A DNA stretch of 64,000 nucleotides, from contig CM106586.1 in the NCBI GenBank assembly GCA_048013815.1, forward strand, positions 3,224,001 through 3,288,000. Reading direction: 5' to 3'. The DNA comes from Setoptus koraiensis (Eukaryota > Arthropoda). Positions 33,501 through 48,400 of this stretch are shown piece by piece. The position numbers were made by a program, and so were the translations under genes. The notes beneath the pieces were generated by a model that was given only the letters and a program-made list of their open reading frames with translations, did no database searches and was not told where the DNA came from. Position 1 is the first letter of the stretch. Every line of letters begins with the position of its first letter.

Positions 33501-36500
33501 CTTAAGAGATCCTCATCGTTTGTAGGTCGCTCTATTTCAGATAAGCAATACAATAAATTTGGTACTCCATTTATTAGTCAAGCAGCTACAAATGCAGCAC
33601 TCGCCACTAATCAATCAGCACAAAAACATATCAAATCAATTGCTCCAGATAGTGCACATAATTCACTGAACAAGAATAAATCAAATGAAATCGAAACCAC
33701 TTCTAGTCAAAACAGATACACTAATAATTACATAAACAATCGTGCTAAAAGTCAACACTATCCAACGCAGAGCAATGAACGTCAAGACAACAATCAAACA
33801 ACAAAAGCTGCCCTGTCCCTCGTCAGACCTAATCAAGAGAATTCATCCTCGTCGTTATCTGACTCCTCCAACGCATCATATTCATATTCGTTAATAAAAA
33901 CAATTCACAGCCATATAAGACCTGCTGAAAGTTCTATTATTCCTTTATCGGTTTCAAGCGAATGCGAAACCAATGATTATTATAATTCCACTACAGAAAG
34001 TGACGGCATCAACGAGTTCAAGTTAAACAATTTACAATACAATAGGCAACAAAATATTCCTTCTGTCACCAAATGTGATTGCAAAAAGCGAAGTGATTGC
34101 AAGCATAAATATACAACATTATACAATAAAAGTTATACTCCGTTCAATCGTTGGAAATTAAGTCAAGATCCAAGTATAGTAGACTTGACAAGTCCATCAA
34201 AGAACTCAGCTGAGCCTGATAGTAACTCGGATAGTCTTGATGAACAAAATTATAGTCATCACGCACAATTATTTGCATATCACAACCATTCATTGAATTC
34301 ATTCCGGAAATGGTATTACCATTTACATCAAACATATCGTAAACGAATGGAGTATGATCAAAAATCATTCGAGGATTGGTATCGACGACGAGGCAATCCC
34401 GTCCAACTTTTACAATTGGATCATGCCGATAGGGTCGTGATTAGAATCGCCGGTAAGTAACATTGAGTTCACAGTGTTGAGAGTCGTGTAACTATTTCTA
34501 TTTATTCACCGTGAAGAGTTTAATCAATTGTGTGTGACTCGCGATAAGATTAGAGACTGTATTCCAAGTTACCTTGATCTCTGATGAAACAATTTTACCA
34601 ATCAGATACTTGCCGTGAGAACATTAGTGACATTGTGCCTTAAATGATCGAATCATTGGCTTTAGTTGGTGGGGGTGTCATTAATTCTGTAATCCCACTG
34701 TTTTTACTCCATTGTCTTTTGATAACATCTGCTTGTTCACAATTATCAATAGGCTTTTATTTATATTTGCCTCTTCACACACACATACAAACAGTCTAGT
34801 GATCCGATGAAAAGTAATGAAATTATCATAGTGTCTATGATGAAAAGTAATATAAATGTATATAGTATAATATTATATCCATCATATTTTTTTTTTTACA
34901 AACGAGACTCGTCAAAATGAAATCCAGCCCTAAAGTGAGCCACTGCAGAAAGAGTGACGTCACATTGTTATTGACGTGTACATGAAGTACACAAGTGGTT
35001 CTAACCTCATAGGCATAAAGTTATATGCACTGACTTACTCTGACAGATTAGCTCCATCTTTCCTGTCTATCTTAGAAGTACTAATACAGGCCATGGCCTT
35101 TGTCATGATAATCGAGTGCTTATTTTACAAGCTTACCATTCGATGACAATGTTATCGTTGTTTCTTTCAATCCGTTGCTCGCTAGCAACACATGATTCAT
35201 ATTACAAGAGAGAGTTGCCTCTATGTTGCAACGAGCTCATACAGTCCATCTACAATCATACATTGTACAATGTTGGAAAGTTTAGTTTTTGCACAAAGAT
35301 TAGAAGATTGTTGTTTTGTTTTAGAAAATTTCAATACAAACAAATACACCACATAATGATGATTGTTTGTTCTTTTTGTCAGATGGCAAACAAACCAAGT
35401 TAGCTCGTTCGCAAACCAGAGAGTATTGTTGGTCCTCTCTTTTTCCTGTAGAGATATGAAGTTAAGGTTAGTTGTTATGTTATCCATCTGCTAATGGCAA
35501 TTCTGTTGTCATGGATTTTTGTTGCTTTTATTTCACTTACTTGCTAATATTAATTAGTAGCTTGTAAGTTGCAACAAAATGACGATCTTTCAGCGAGTGC
35601 AAAACTTTGACAAGCAACATATTTTTAGTTACTTCATGGTTTTTGTTTTAGATTAACAGCCTGACAAATTGGACTAGTAAACATTCGGTCTGGTAGTAAA
35701 TAGATTAGGGCATCAATTATGATTACTATCATATTTTTGCTGTCAGAATGTCAATTCCTACACACCCATGTGTAGCGACATGTGCATCTTAATGTTTTCA
35801 ACTAACATTTTTTAACATGTTGTTTGAATTCTTCTTCATTCACTCTATCCATCGTGGAAACTAGTGACTCATCATTGGCAGGTGCCAAGTCCATCAAGTG
35901 AATTACTCATATCTCCCGAAAGTGTTGATTGTTTATTCGTTCAATGCATGTGCTGTTGTATAACAATTGTATATATAAATATAATAATATCATCTATCTT
36001 CTCTTGAACTAAAAAACACCTGTCGTATGTAATAATGGACATGGTGAATGAATGAGTTTTGTTTATTCAAACAACTACTACTTGACTTTTCTGTTTTCAA
36101 TGAACTTGGACTGGTTGTTGCAGGTCCGCTCGTCCTGGCCATACAAAAGCGGTCTAACGGTAATTTCGTTAGACTATTACCGAAACAGCAATGGAATTTC
36201 CATTATGGAAGGAAGGATTTGAATATTGGGACAATAGAAGGAGTAGAATTGAATGTTGATAGATTAAATGAGTTTACATCCGCCGTAGTCTATCATCAAT
36301 TAGACTGCTGCATGTTTGTCGGATGATGGTAGCGTTTGGGTGCATGCCGATGTATTTAGCTGTGTGGAGTCATGTTATAGACATTAGTGGCAGACTAGAC
36401 TCGAATTGTCGATTTGTTTTACTTGTTTTCTGTTAGTTGATTACTATCAGATTGCTGAGCCGAGCAACTAAATCAACAATAAATTAGTGATGGCAACTTG

Positions 36501-39500
36501 TTGCTATAACCGTATCTTAAAAAAAAGAGCTGCTGCTGCATGATACGGGTATAATACTGTGTGTGTATGTTATTCGGTATTCTATTACTGTTTTTGTTTC
36601 AACTATTTCAATATACATACAAAATTCGCCTAAATATTATCTTGGTAAATATAATATATTACAGTTATAATTGGTAGCCTGATCTTTAACATATAGAGCC
36701 TGTTTGCTCAGACGCATTGGCCTCTATACTGTGTAGAGTCTACACTGTAGACTACACAGGTCTGTCTGTGTATGTACATTGCGCACCATCAAACATTGGC
36801 ATTTGTTTTAGTTCAATCACTAGTGCAGATGGAACTGTGATTTTCAGTTCAATGTACACAGTACATCTATAGGCATTATAGACTGCAGCCAACTAGCAGT
36901 GCCACGGATTGCGATGCATGGTTGCTAGACGGCTTTGTTCGGCCGTGAGCACCATGAGTGATTTGGCGAGGGAGAGAGAGGCAAAGCTAAAGGTAATGGC
37001 TGTTGTTGGTTAGTGACCGTGGGGGTAGCAAAACGAAACGAAGGTTGCAGGCATCGCTCGTATCATACGAGTCGCGTATATCATGTATTATATGATGTTT
37101 CCCCTGATCAATTTTTGTTGGTTTTGGCTGCCATCTGAAGCTATGATGCATGCGTGTGTAACAACTGGCGCAGATCGTTCGCCACTAACATCATGTCTGC
37201 CTATTGCACTCTATTGAGTTTCGGCTGGTGGTGGCTCAAGTGGCTCATAAACTAATGCTGCCTCTCGGCGGATTATTTACAGCGCGTATATGTTACCGAA
37301 TCATCAGCATGAGACTCTCTAATCACTAGAGTGTAATGGCTCTCTCTCTCTCATTTAGGCACACTCTTGCAATGTTCACAAAGTGGAAGCGAAGTGCAGC
37401 TCTCAATCGTGTGTTGCCATTACCGACTAGTTGCTGTTGCAAATTGAGTCACACCATTTGAGTTTGAGTGTGTGCGAGTGCGCGTGAGTAATGGCAGCGT
37501 TGCACGAGTTGGCCATCTTGAATCTCGTGTCTAAGAATTGGTTCGGCGTGAAAAAGTTCTATCCGGTCCGCAAAGTGTTGTTGATTCGATGAGCATTTCA
37601 TCATTTGTGTATCGTTCAAGTGAGCAGTGAAAGTTTGTCGTGCCGTGTCGAACAATTAACCTAGAGCGCGCGCGCACAGGATTGATCAAGAAAAGTTCTA
37701 TTTTCGTGTGTGTGTGTGCTTGTGTGTCCCATCACAACGTGTGTGTGCAGGCACTCGGTCACAGCCATTCCATCAATTATGTGAGCGTTCCAATTAGCCC
37801 CTGTTATATATTATACAGTTCGCTCGAAATCAATTCAGCGCAGCACACCAAGCCGAAACAGTTCAATTTTGTTAATTTGCCTACCGGCATCATCGCAACA
37901 ACAGTAGACGTCCCAGTAACTCGCTCATTATCCGGATATTACCCAATATGCCGACAGTATTAGATAGAGAAAGCATTGCCAAACAGTCAGACAGTATTTA
38001 TTGAATTGTGGTGCAAGTATCAATGAGATGTAGTTAGATATACAAGTCACAACAAACAATGGCCACTTGATGAGAGCACCGCCGTCCTCTTTGATCGCTC
38101 TAACAGCAACTGATAGCATTAATAGTAATAGTAATAATAATAACAATAACACGACATTAGAATGACGCAACGAAAGCACAGAGATATTATCATTAAACCA
38201 GTTGCAGTGATACACAAACAAGCATTGAGCCAGCTCACACACACACATACATTGGCGCATATCAGATAACCGAAGGATCTTGTCTTGCGACCAAACAAAA
38301 TATTCCACTATTACCATTGCAGTTTCATTAACTATTCATTAGTCGCCGCTATCATCAATAGCCAAGCAAGGCTTGGCACACAACAAATATAACAGTTAGC
38401 TAACAGTTAGTTTTGACTCTCGCATGCCATCGATAGCTATCAGTCAGTTAGTTTAGCTTGCCTGCGTGCTATCCCAGTTACAACTGTAACAGCCAGCACC
38501 ACCTTGACCACACTTATAACACACGCACACACAATACTGAATGAAAAACAAATGATGTGGATAGATTAATTGAGACGACGGAAGCACCGAGCAGCTTCAC
38601 ACGACGATAACAATACCAACAACAACAACAATAGCAATGCCGCTAGTCGCTTTTATCAACGACCACCAGTGTTATAATGGTGATAATTAATTTAGCACAC
38701 GCACACACTTATTTCAGTCATTCACAATATATATGATTGCTATTGTTGTTCGTTAGCCTGCAATGCATGACACTATTCTACAGTTTCAGCAAACAGTTTC
38801 AGCTGATATATCAATTGACACCACTTGTTGATGAAACACACACACACACACGCACACATATACACATGCCATCATCAGTATAAACCCAGTCGACTATAGA
38901 CTCTACTATGGTATAGAGAATACGCACGACCAACCACCACACATCAATCAATGCTATATCAACCACTAAAATTGTCATCATTGTTTTTGTCGCTGCCACT
39001 AGTGTTAGACGAAATCCGGCGTTCATCTACGCCAATTGTTATCATATGTTTTAAGCCACCATTTATAAACAATACCATTGATATTTTATTATTTCAAAAT
39101 AGCCAGTTATTATTGTTATTTTAAATTCAAGCAGTATGAGTTCCATCGCCGTTGATAGTGTAGATTCCAGTTTGACTCAATATGAAATTTGCCTCAAAGA
39201 GTACAAAGGTTTGTTTTTATGTGTTTAAACTTATTCTAAGTCACATGATCGTGCATACAATTTCAAAATAACTTGCACTATCAATGCTATAACTAGCGTA
39301 CCATGTTGAATAAGTGCTCTTGTTACAGGAAATATAACAAATACTGAAGAGCAAGCAGGAAACCACGAGAGAGAAAGAGACCCTGATGAAAGAAAAAAAG
39401 TCGTTCTAAATATAATACCAAATTTATGAAACTCGTTAATCTAACCAATTCATTCTCTTCAATTCTTGACCCTTGCCGTTGTAAAACAACATAGATGAAC

Positions 39501-42358
39501 GAGATGCCATCCAAAAGAAAACTTTCACCAAATGGATCAACAAGTATTTAGTCAAGTCGGGACGTAAAGTCAACGATCTTTTCCAGGACCTACGCGATGG
39601 CCAACATCTCATTTCACTATTGGAGTTACTCTCTGGTAGTATGCTACCACGAGAACGAGGCCGGATGCGAGTTCACATGCTTCAAAACGTCCAAATAGCG
39701 CTGAATTATATCAAATTTAGAAAGGTAATTAGCGAAAGTTCATGAATGAATGATGATTCAGGATTGCCTTGACTGACTACTGTAATATTTACTGAACATG
39801 TATCATTTTTTGGAAAAGAGTTTTTCTACTTATTCAACAATGATATTCTGATGTTAGGTGCTACTGTTATTCGTCTAAGCTATCCAACTGTAACCGACAG
39901 TTGTTTCTGTCCAGTTATTCATGCATAGAAACAGGTTATCAGAATAGACCGTCTATCGGACGTCTCTATTTATCTAGTTGGCATAAAAGCTGACAGTATC
40001 AGGCAACTATGATGAATTAATAACTTACATTACAATAACCTTCATGAACGGCATGCACCAAGATAATACATGTGATGCTAGTTCATGCATGTTAGTCTAG
40101 TCAGCTGCTCCACAATGATTACAATCTTTCTGGCGCCATCTCGTGCAATCATCAGAAATCAAAAATTTGTTTGATAACTTTTCCTTGTCTTATCAATCGC
40201 TAGGTAGCGTCGTCTGTCAATAATTGCCGAATCCGCTACATGAGATAACGGTTATTGGTAAAATAAACGTATAGATGACAAGAGAAAATCATATAACATC
40301 ACGATCTTACTCCCACGCATTGTTGATAAGCAAGTGAAACTCATACATGTATTTGTGGTCAAAGCCAGTTAGTCGATTGATAGATTAACCTTGAATAGGC
40401 CAGACAGTACCCGAAAAAATCCACTAAATGCATCTACGTTTCACATCTCTTCTGATACTATGTTTCTAGCAGACGGGCGACAATGAAGCATGCACCACTT
40501 TTGTTATTAACACTTTAACAATTAAACATTTTCAAAACTTTCCCTTCTTTCTTCTTGCTGGCAACAGGTTAAATTAGTTAACATCAGACCAGAAGACATA
40601 GTTGACGGAAACCAAAAACTCACACTAGGCTTAATATGGACCATAATCTTGCATTTTCAGGTAAGTAACAACTATCTCTATTGCTTAGTTTTTGTTCAAT
40701 TTGTTGGCAACTTACCTACTATCTTGACGTTACCATGACGAGAGAAAGTTTTAGAGATATTCTATACAAATACTCAAGTTAGCTCCAATATTCACCTGTC
40801 CCAACTCGTGCGATCACAGTTTGGTGCTTATGGATAAATGTCTAAGCGTCTTTTGTTTTAACAACTTGAGCCGATATTTATGATTTGTTTGTGCTCGAAA
40901 TGTTTTCGCCACCATCTTAGGTGGTTGATCTAGGTCCATAATTGGTCACGTCAGATATAACATCAAGGTGTTTAAATTAACCTAGTCTTACTGCCGATAG
41001 CTCATGTTATGCCATAATAATAGTGTAGTGTTAGTTATCAGATGAGTCGATAGCTAGACTCACTTGTGAGCTTTGCCTTGCGTAATCAGAACGCCAACAC
41101 ATGTCCTGTCACTGACTTCAGCTGAAGTTCAAAAGACCATAGCTCAAAAGCTCGTTCAGATGTCTAACATATGCCTGTTTACAAAAGAAGTGGGCGTATG
41201 ATTGCATTGATAACCAAGTTCGAAACTGTGAATCCATTCAAACTTTGTCGCACTCAGTTTATAACTGTAAGCACACATATCTGTTAGTTGGTCGTCTCAT
41301 TTATCCACTACGAGCTTTGTGATGGAGTGGTGGCCGAATAGTAGGTACAGCCGTGAGATGAATACCTCGTTCAAAAATCGAACAATTAAACAAAAAATTT
41401 ATGTTTAGTGTTCAGAAACAGAGAAAGCTGAACCTATCGACAAGGAATTACCATGAATCTACCAAAGCGATGACTTAGTACTAATCAGATATGTGATATC
41501 AGACTCTAAAGTGCGCTGTCTATTACTTTCTCACAACGTTAGACCCATCCTCTACAAATTGAGACACAAATTTGTTGAGGCAAGAGCCATTCGCGTTATG
41601 TATGTACCTGTACTTGTTACGCGTTGCACAATTTCGACATGCATAGTAAATACATTCGGACGGAGTAATGCCACAAGTTGAACGGTATAAAGTACCATAC
41701 AAATCTAACACACTTTTTAATCATGACACCTTCTAGTTGGAGCAATATTTTCATTGTTATATATCGTTCAATATTATTGTGAGTCCTGTGTTATAAATCA
41801 TGATGTTTTCGCAGAAAGTAGGGCCTTTTCTAGTTTTAGATTGTGTTCACGATGGTTAAAACAAAGAAACACTTTAGGGCACTTGGTTATATTGCTTTCT
41901 GTTTATTTTTCAAAGCTCTGTTATTATTATTATATAACTAAAATTGCTTTTGTTGCCCTAAAATCTGGAATTGTCAAAAGCGTTAAGAGAGACTGTCTAG
42001 TAAGGGAAAAAGACTGTGAGCGAAAATAAGAGAGAATGAAAGGGGGTATCGCAATCAACTATAATAACTAACTAATTTACAACAATGAGATAGCGCTGGC
42101 CAATGGACCAGCTCATCGATTAAACGATTGCGTGGTTGAGATGGAGTCGTTTCGCATTCGTTGTTATTAGTGGCGTTAGTGGCTACATAGCAGCTGAAGA
42201 TACCATCACAGTTCTAATGGGTTGATATTACTACTACTCCAACTGTATTTGAACTATCCAAACCCGACTAGAAACGAACCAACAAGTTATTTCAGCTTAA
42301 CATACAGACATTCTAGTCAGGATGTTAACTTAAGCTTGTTTCGTTTGTTAGGCGTGCA

Positions 42359-42419
<61 letters not shown>

Positions 42420-45400
42420 TTACGAATCGGATTGGGACGCCTATTATGCATTTGCAAGTTTTGGCTCATGGTGTGCATTTTTTACCTGTGTTTTTGTATA
42501 ACCTGTATGAAAGAGAAGCTCACCTGTGCTGAAGTTGTATGTGCTATAGTGTGAATGTAGTGGCCAGTTGTGGCGATTGGTCGTGTCGGGCATATTTTGT
42601 ACACATGCACAATCTGCTCACACCACATCACGGCCATAGCAAGGAACGATTAAAGAAGAAGTTGCTAAATAGAACACGATACACGTATCAGTTATTTGTT
42701 GTTGTTGTTTCATGTCGGCTGTTATGTACATTCACTAATCACGAGAAAAAAAAAACAGTACAAAATGTGAAAATCACAAGCAAGATCTTTGCAAAATTTG
42801 TATTCCATTTCTAGTTCAGTGAATGTATAGTAAACATATACAGAATTCACCGCGAGGAGTGGATTCTATTTTCTATTTAAAATAAGCTGTTCTTCTGCAA
42901 GTGCCGTTTGTTAACATCAAGTGCCATCACCACCTATTTTAAATTATCATGTATTCATTTGAACGCGGATCGCGCCTCTACATGAGGGGCGTCCGAGAAG
43001 GAACAAATAGTCCGCGCAGTGCAATAGAGTCCATCGCTAGTCAAACTCCATCAAATAAAGCCACAAGTTCTGAACGTCTTAGTAGAAAAAACCGATCACA
43101 ATCTAACAACGTTGTAGAAAATAGTGGTCACAAGGCAGAATATCGTAATGTCAACAATTTGCAATCTCCGGACTCTATCGAAGATGACAGAGCCGGCAAA
43201 ACCAAAACGCAAATGGCTCAGGCCTTCCAAGAGTCTCAAGAGTTGTACAGAACTTCTCAAGAACGAGCGGGCTTGAAAATTGTCAAGACGCGACGTATAG
43301 TCAAAAAAACTACGACCATAACTCGAGGTGAAAATGAGAAGATGGTATGTTCTATTGTTCATTTTGTGGTATCTCCTTGTATCTTGTTTTCAGTTGTTTG
43401 CGTCCTATATTATGTTTGTGTCATCTATTTGTTGCATTTGTGTGTTTCCTTTAAAATTGTCTCTTTTGATTCGATAGTGCAATTCCAATGAACAAGATAC
43501 ATTAATTATAATTTTTTTTCTCCTCTGTACACGAAAACGCAAATATACAGCTTTCTGATCTAGTTCAAACAGATGATAATTCCAGCTTTCGTGAGGCCTT
43601 ATTGAGATGGGCCCAAAAAACTAGCGAGGGATATCCCGGCGTAAAAGTGACCGACTTGACTTCAAGCTGGCGTGATGGTCTTGCATTCAACTCGATAATA
43701 CATCGTAATCGACCCGACCTGATCGACTATAGAGCATGCCGGGATCACACAGCCAGAGAGAATTTGGAACGCGCATTTCACATTGCGGAACGGGATCTGG
43801 GTGTTACACGCCTTTTAGATCCCGAGGACGTCGATGTACCACAACCAGATGAGAAATCTATGATAACCTACTTAGCCCAACTTTATGAACTATATCCAGA
43901 CCCGCCAACTCATAATCCCCTATTAGATGAAGAAAAGATCAGACGCATTGATGAATACAAAGAGCTTGCTAGCCGGTTACTGACATGGATCAAGGAATCT
44001 ACGATCAAACTTGAAGACAATCGTTTCTCCCATACAATCCAGGAATTGAAAGTTATGAAACAAGATAATGAACGTTTCAGAACCGACGAACTGCCACCAA
44101 AATTGCATGACAAACAACGACTGGCCAATGCCTCCAGAGATATAAATAAAATGGCACAAGATTTGCACGTACGTATAGATAGTGAGTTACATGTCGATAA
44201 TATCGAATATCATTGGCAACGAATGATAACTGCCCATCAGGTAAGATCGCAAGCATTGAGCGATGAACTGATCAGGATGGAAAGACACAAAACGCTCCTC
44301 GACAAATGGATGCAAAACTATAGTGTTAAATTGGATAATATTCATAAAGAACTAGCGGATCATGAAGGTCAATCCGCAAGAATGCAGCCACCCGCTCGAG
44401 ATATTATCGGTGTTAAGAAACAGCAGGCTGATCTGAAGGAGTTAAAGAGTAAACTCATCAAAACAAGAAGAAACCTTGACGACTTGAAAACATTGTGCGA
44501 GGATGCATTCCAACAGAAATTAGTGGAACGTCCTGAAGACTTTCGTGATAATTTAGTAGATTGTCAAGCTGGATTGGAGAACATTGAAGAAGTTTTCAGC
44601 CGGAGAGAAAGCGAATTGCTATGTGCTATCAACGATCTCGAGGACTTAGCTGATAAAAGAAGAAGAGATATCATGGCATGTAATGACAACATTATAGAAC
44701 TTTCTAATTGGCTGAGCGAAGTAGACCAAGTTTTGACAACTTCAAAACCTGTTGGTGGATTACCCGAAACAGCAAGGGAACAGTTAGACAGATACTTGGA
44801 GTTCCATGATGAAATTGAGAATAACAAATCAAGAGTGGGAGCAACTCTGAAAAGGGCTGAGGATCTGGAAAAGAAATTTCCTGATGATTGTATGATTCTA
44901 AAATCTAATTCAGCGACATTAAAACAACGTCTGGACGAGCTTATCCAAAAGTCGCAGGATCGGAAGATGAAGTTGGAAATCGCATTGCGTGAAGCCACAG
45001 AATTTAATGATGCACTGCAAAACTCTGTGGACTGGTTAGCCACTGCTGAGAAATATTTTGCAAATATAGAGCCTGTTAGTCGTGTTGAAGAGCGGGTGCT
45101 GAAGCAGCTGAGTGACCATCAAGAGTTCCAAAAAGAAATCACTAACCATAGAGAAGATATGGTTGATCTTCATAAGAAGAGTGCTCACTTGAGATACTCT
45201 TCTCAGAAGCAAGATGTCAATTTGATTAAGAATCTGTCCATGAATGTACAAAATAGATGGGAGCGTATCTTAGCTAAAGCCGCTGAAAGAACCCGTGATC
45301 TCGAGTTGGGTAACAAAGAGGCCAAAGAGTTCGGTGAAGCCTGGCATAAGTTGATGCAATGGTTGGAAGATGCACAAAATGAGTTAGAGGATCTAACCAA

Positions 45401-48400
45401 TGGGATACCTGGTAATAATCCAGAGAGAATCAAACAGCTTCTCACGAGACACAAAGAATACCAGCGTGCACTCGGATCAAAACAGTCTAACTATGATACT
45501 GTCATTAGAATCGGAAGAATTCTGAAAGAAAAAGCACCTCGTCAAGACGGTCCAAATCTTCAGAATATGATCGATCAATTGAAAGAGAAATGGACCACTA
45601 TCTGTACTGAAACCGCGGAAAGGATACGCGCTCTCGAGTTGAGTAAGCAAGAGGCATGTAATGAAGATATAATTGAACTATCTAATTGGCTGAGCGAGGT
45701 AGATCAAGTGTTGACAACTTCACAACCTGTTGGTGGATTACCCGAAACAGCAAGGGAACAGTTAGACAGATACCTAGAGCTCTACGATGAAATTGAGAAT
45801 AACAAATCAAGAGTGGGAGCAACTCTGAAAAGGGCTGAGGATCTGGAAAAGAAATTTCCTGATGATTGTATGATTCTAAAATCTAATTCAGCGACATTAA
45901 AACAACGTCTGGACGAGCTTATCCAAAAGTCGCAGGATCGGAAGATGAAGTTGGAAATCGCATTGCGTGAAGCCACAGAATTTAATGATGCACTGCAAAA
46001 CTCCGTGGACTGGTTAGCCACTGCTGAGAAATATTTTGCAAATATAGAGCCTGTTAGTCGTGTTGAAGAGCGGGTGCTGAAGCAGATGAGTGACCATCAA
46101 GGGTTCCAAAAAGAAATCGCTAACCATAGAGAAGCTATAGCCGATCTTCATAAGAAGAGTACTCACTTGGAATACACCTCTCAAAAGCAAGACATAGTTT
46201 TGATCAAGAATTTGTCCATGAATGTACAGAATAGATGGGAGCGTATCTTAGCTAAAGCAACTGAGAGAACCCGAGCTCTCGAGCTGGGCAATAAAGAAGC
46301 CAAAGAGTTTGGTGAAGCCTGGCATAAGCTGATGCGATGGCTGGAAGATACACAAAACGAGTTTGAAGATCTAACCAATGGAATGGCCGGAAATAATCCA
46401 GAAAGAATCAAACAGCTCCTCACGAGACACAAAGAATACCAGCGTGCACTCGGATCAAAACAGTCTAACTACGATACTGTCATGAGGATGGGACGAATAC
46501 TGAAGGAAAAAGCTCCACGTCAAGATGGTCCATGTCTTCAAGACATGATGGATCAACTACAAGAAAAATGGACCAAGATCTGTACTGAGGCCGCCGAAAG
46601 AACTCATGCTCTCGAGATGGGTGAACAAGATGCATGCAATGAAGATATTCTCGAACTATCTAATTGGCTGAGCGAAGTAGATCAAGTGTTGACAACTTCA
46701 AAACCTGTTGGTGGATTACCCGAAACAGCAAGGGAACAGTTAGACAGATACCTAGAGCTCTACGATGAAATTGAAAACAACAAATCAAGAGTGGAAGCAA
46801 CTCTGAATAGGGCTGAGGATCTGGAAAAGAAATTTCCTGATGATTGCATGGTTCTAAAATCCAATTCAGCGACATTAAAACAACGTTGGGAAGAGCTTAT
46901 CCAAAAGTCGCAGGATCGGAAGATGAAGTTGGAAATCGCATTGCGTGAAGCCACAGAATTTAATGATGCACTGCAAAACTCCGTGGACTGGTTGGCCACT
47001 GCTGAGAAATATTTTGCCTCTCTGGAGCCCGTTAGTCGTGTTGAAGAACGGGTGTTGAAGCAGATAAGTGACTATCAAGAGTTCCAAAAAGATATTAACA
47101 ATCATAGTGAGGATATGGTCGACCTTCTCAAGAAGGGTAATCATTTGAGATATTTTTCCCAGAAGCAAGATGTCGTTCTTATTAAGAATTTGTCCATGAG
47201 TGTACAAAATAGATGGGAGCGTGTCTTAGCTAAAGCCGCTGAAAGAACCCGTGCTCTCGAATTGGGTAACAAAGAGGCCAAAGAGTTCGGTGAAGTCTGG
47301 CAGAAGTTGATGCAATGGTTGGAAGATGCACAAAATGAGTTAGAGGATCTAACCAATGGAATGCCTGGTAATAATCCAGAAAGAATCAAACAGCTTCTCA
47401 TGAGGCACAAAGAATACCAGCGTGCACTCGGATCAAAACAGTCTAACTATGATACTGTCATGAGGATGGGACGAATACTGAAGGAGAAGGCTCCACGTCA
47501 TGATGGCCCAAATCTCCAAGACATGATGGATCGATTGAAAGAGAAATGGAACATCATCTGTGCCAAATCCGTGGACAGGCAACGTTGTCTTGAAGAGGCC
47601 CTTTTGTATAGTGGACAGTTCAAGGATGCTATTCAAGCTTTGATAGATTGGCTTGACAAAGCTAGACAAATGCTTGATTCTAAAGAAAATGTTCACGGCG
47701 ATCTCGATACAGTTACAGCGTTAGTTGACCAAAATGGATCGTTCCAAGAAGATTTTCGGTCCAGAGAAAAAACATTACAGCAAGTCAAACGAACTGCCAA
47801 AGATCTTATGTCTTCAGCATCTGCTGCTGATTCACAGCAAATCGAATCTCAGATGTCCGACGTGGAGAAGAGTTGGGAAGTAATAGAGACTCTGACTATT
47901 GAAAAGACATCACAACTGGAGGAAGCCTTGAAACTCGCGGAACGATTACACAAGTCTGTTCACTCATCATTGGAATGGTTGGCTGATGCTGAAATGAAAC
48001 TAAGATTTGCGGGACCAATGCCAGAGGATGAAGCCTTGACTCAACAAGCAATTTCCGAGCACGAACGATTCATGCGTGAGATGGGAGCACAAGAAATTTT
48101 GAAGGACAACACTATCAAATTGGCCCGTGAGATATTAGCGAAATGTCATCCAGACGCTGAGCCAGTGATTAAACATTGGTTGACGATTATTCAGTCAAGA
48201 TGGGATGAAATCGAGGCTTGGTCCAAACAACGTGGTCAGAGGCTGAGCGATCATCTGAAATCTTTGCAAGATATAATGGAACTAGTCGAAGAATTGATAT
48301 CATGGCTAACAAAGCACGAAACCAGATTGATCAGTGAAGAATCTGAACAACTACCTGAAAGTATTCAAGTTTTGGAGACATTAATGGAGGAGCATCAATC

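Noticed and set aside
36048-36326. 92-codon frame as a separate small gene
   Set aside because: No homology and no promoter or poly(A) context; only the 36-bp phase-matched core is kept as a possible cassette exon.
42222-42554. 110-codon frame around the TC microsatellite
   Set aside because: Ser-Leu run is a direct translation of (TC)n inside an intron.
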